A stretch of 15,726 bases of DNA, from contig DCIC01000018.1 of NCBI GenBank assembly GCA_002315825.1, positions 2,744 to 18,469 of the forward strand, read 5' to 3'. Positions within the stretch are counted from its first letter, which is position 1. Every line of letters starts with the position of its first letter. Shown in pieces: positions 14,024-15,726 of the stretch. The translations under genes and the position numbers were made by a program. Below the pieces are notes generated by a model that had not been told where the DNA came from, ran no database searches, and was given only the letters and a program-made list of their open reading frames with translations. The DNA comes from Bacteroidales bacterium UBA1736 (GTDB lineage: Bacteria > Bacteroidota > Bacteroidia > Bacteroidales > UBA932).

Positions 14024-15726
14024 ATAAAAAAGTTTGCACATATTTCAGGCAGAGCTGCAGTTGCAGCAGGAGCGGTCATCCTTCTGGCTGCGCTCTGCGT
14101 AGTTGTGCAGCTGCCGGCAGTCCAGTCCTATCTCGCAGCGAGGTTTCTCGAGCGGATGAGTCAGGAGACCGATATTGACATCAGTGTCGGAAGCGTCCAT
14201 TTCAAGCCGTTCAACAGGATTTATCTCACGGATGTAACTGTCCTGGACAACGACCCTCTCATTACCGACCGTTTCGAAGTTGTGGACACTATCGCATATT
14301 TCGAATCGGTGGCCGTTAATATGAGCCTGAAAAACATCTTTGGCGGAGACGATGTGATTCTGCGAAAACTTACGGTGGACGGGGCTGTATTCAATTTAGC
14401 CATCTATGAAAGAATGGCCAATGGCAAAAGGGACAACAACCTCAGGGACCACGGACGCGGCAAAAAGAAAGACAGTTCCGAGGAGAAGAATAGCAGGGAC
14501 ATCTGCATCAAGACGATATCGCTCAAGGATTTCCGTTTCACGATGAAGGCCACAAAGGAGAAGTATTTCCCCGAAGGCTCTATCGACTGGCTGAATTTGG
14601 ATCTTGTCGCTGATGTGCAGGGAAGGGATCTGAGAATCTGCGGAAAGACTGTCAGCGGCAGCGCCGAGGTCATCCGTCTGAAGGAAAGAAGCGGCTATGA
14701 GGCAGAAAGCATTTCGGCCTCCGTTGTGGCCGGTCCGAAAAAGACAATCATCACCAACATCAGGATCAAAGACAGGTGGAGCGATATCGATGTTCCGCTC
14801 TATTCTATGCGATATACCTCCGGAAGGTCTTTCCGGCATTATTGCGACAGTGTCGTTATGGAGGCAAGCGTCAGAAACACCCATCTGGACACCAAGACTC
14901 TGGGATTCTTCGCCCACAAGCTCAAAGGAGTGGACAGAAGCATCGATATCAGCAGAGCGACAATGTCGGGGCCGGTCAATTCACTGTCAATCCCTGTGCT
15001 CGATTTCTCTTCCGAACCGGGAATCGACGCTTTCGCCGCTGTCAAAATCGAGGGTGCGAGCAGAAAGAACGATAATTATCTCTCAGCCAACATAGAGCAT
15101 CTCACCTTCCCCTACAAGGAGCAAAGCGTCAATGTGAGGGGTACGGCGGAAGGCCCGATCAGCCACCTTCGGATCAAGGCCGCCGCAGATTCGGACATCG
15201 GTTCGGCTTATCTCAATGCCCTTGTCAGCAATCTGGGCACCGGTACAAAGTCGCCGGTCGGCATCATAGGACGTCTCGACACGGACAATCTCAATGCTGG
15301 TGCGCTGTTTGACAATGAGCTCATCAAGGAATGCACCGTGAGCACAAATATCCGCGCAAATCTTCGCAAGGGGGAAAGCACAGTAACAGTGGATTCTCTC
15401 AAAGCTGACAGGATCAGGATAATGGACTATGACTACAGCGGAATCAATGCAGCAGGCACTTTCTCAAATAACGCATTCGACGGACGCATCATCTGTACAG
15501 ACCCTAATATGAACTTTATCTTTCAGGGATTGTTCAACCTGTCGAAGAATTCGAAGAATGCCCTGTACAAGTTCTATCTCAACCTTGGGTACGCCGACCT
15601 GTATGCAACCCATCTGGACAAGAGAGGCGCCGCCAAGGTCTCTATGTCCCTTGATGCGGATTATCTGCGCATCGGACAGGGAGACTTGATAGGAAATATC
15701 GATGTGCATTCGCTGACCCTCGAAAA
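14024..15726 (+). CDS. TamB/AsmA-like translocation and assembly protein (N-terminal third, cut by right edge)
   Basis: An open frame from 14003 to the right edge encodes a membrane anchor, AAVAAGAVILLAALCVVVQL (about residues 11-30). After it come QSYLAARFLERMSQ, IDISVGSVHFKPF and RIYLTDVTVLD, the N-terminal pattern of Bacteroidota TamB-like proteins, and then beta-rich sequence. A charged, low-complexity stretch lies at about 135-159. TamB-type proteins span the periplasm and serve in outer-membrane protein or lipid transport. About 567 codons are visible; family members usually exceed 1,200. In this frame no ATG, GTG or TTG occurs between the TGA at 14000-14002 and a GTG at 14105, which lies inside the anchor. 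The likely start is ATA at 14024 (giving MKKF) or ATT at 14021 (giving MIKKF). It is probably cotranscribed with the M3 peptidase. Confidence 0.85.
   Translation, partial: MKKFAHISGRAAVAAGAVILLAALCVVVQLPAVQSYLAARFLERMSQETDIDISVGSVHFKPFNRIYLTDVTVLDNDPLITDRFEVVDTIAYFESVAVNMSLKNIFGGDDVILRKLTVDGAVFNLAIYERMANGKRDNNLRDHGRGKKKDSSEEKNSRDICIKTISLKDFRFTMKATKEKYFPEGSIDWLNLDLVADVQGRDLRICGKTVSGSAEVIRLKERSGYEAESISASVVAGPKKTIITNIRIKDRWSDIDVPLYSMRYTSGRSFRHYCDSVVMEASVRNTHLDTKTLGFFAHKLKGVDRSIDISRATMSGPVNSLSIPVLDFSSEPGIDAFAAVKIEGASRKNDNYLSANIEHLTFPYKEQSVNVRGTAEGPISHLRIKAAADSDIGSAYLNALVSNLGTGTKSPVGIIGRLDTDNLNAGALFDNELIKECTVSTNIRANLRKGESTVTVDSLKADRIRIMDYDYSGINAAGTFSNNAFDGRIICTDPNMNFIFQGLFNLSKNSKNALYKFYLNLGYADLYATHLDKRGAAKVSMSLDADYLRIGQGDLIGNIDVHSLTLE

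Noticed and set aside
14003..14031. Programmed -1 frameshift fusing the M3 peptidase to the TamB-like protein, or slippage on the A6 run
   Set aside because: The peptidase ends at its normal length, a fusion would put a periplasmic enzyme in front of a second membrane anchor, and no stem-loop or classic slippery heptamer with a suitable frame is seen.
1..15726. Mobile elements, CRISPR arrays, defence genes, tRNAs
   Set aside because: I found no transposase or integrase motifs, no regular repeat-spacer pattern, no tRNA cloverleaf and no recognised defence domain on either strand.

Overview
The window looks like chromosomal DNA from a member of the Bacteroidota, most likely Bacteroidales. The reasons are: promoter-like TAnnTTTG elements instead of -35/-10 boxes, no clear Shine-Dalgarno sequences before the starts, Bacteroidota-style lipoproteins and beta-barrel proteins, a Bacteroidota-like SRP RNA, and a TamB-like protein. 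No IS element, phage gene, CRISPR array, tRNA or rRNA was seen. Genes are tightly packed and all look intact apart from the two cut by the window edges.

Left block (1-3601, minus strand): mnmA (tRNA 2-thiouridylase), then 11 nt later a secreted SGNH/GDSL hydrolase, then after a 141-nt spacer with an inverted repeat an HI0933/BaiN-type flavoprotein that runs off the left edge. Divergent from mnmA, on the plus strand at 3675-3777, lies a small SRP RNA gene (ffs) with its own promoter and a T-tract. Naive extension of mnmA would run antisense through this RNA.

Middle block (9177 down to 3860, minus strand): a five-gene unit of an outer-membrane beta-barrel protein followed by potA, potB, potC and potD, a complete polyamine-type ABC importer. 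The pot genes overlap by 4-8 nt. The 42-nt barrel-potA gap contains a near-copy of the potA start region. It forms a 7-bp-arm palindrome and encodes a possible 9-residue leader peptide that begins 2 nt after the barrel gene stop and ends 10 nt before the potA ATG. PotA has a duplicated C-terminal domain, and PotD carries both a lipobox and a C-terminal membrane helix.

Right block: tsaD (tRNA t6A synthesis) and a COG2509 flavoprotein run leftwards with a 1-nt overlap (11847-9302). Divergent from them, a lipoprotein M3 metallopeptidase (Dcp-like) and a TamB/AsmA-like protein run rightwards (11910 to the right edge). The TamB-like frame has no ATG, GTG or TTG before its membrane anchor and probably starts at AUA or AUU.

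Nothing amounts to a clearly new multi-gene system. The items most worth following are the potA leader, the TamB start, the barrel-Pot linkage with the doubly anchored PotD, and the very short leaders predicted for mnmA and tsaD.
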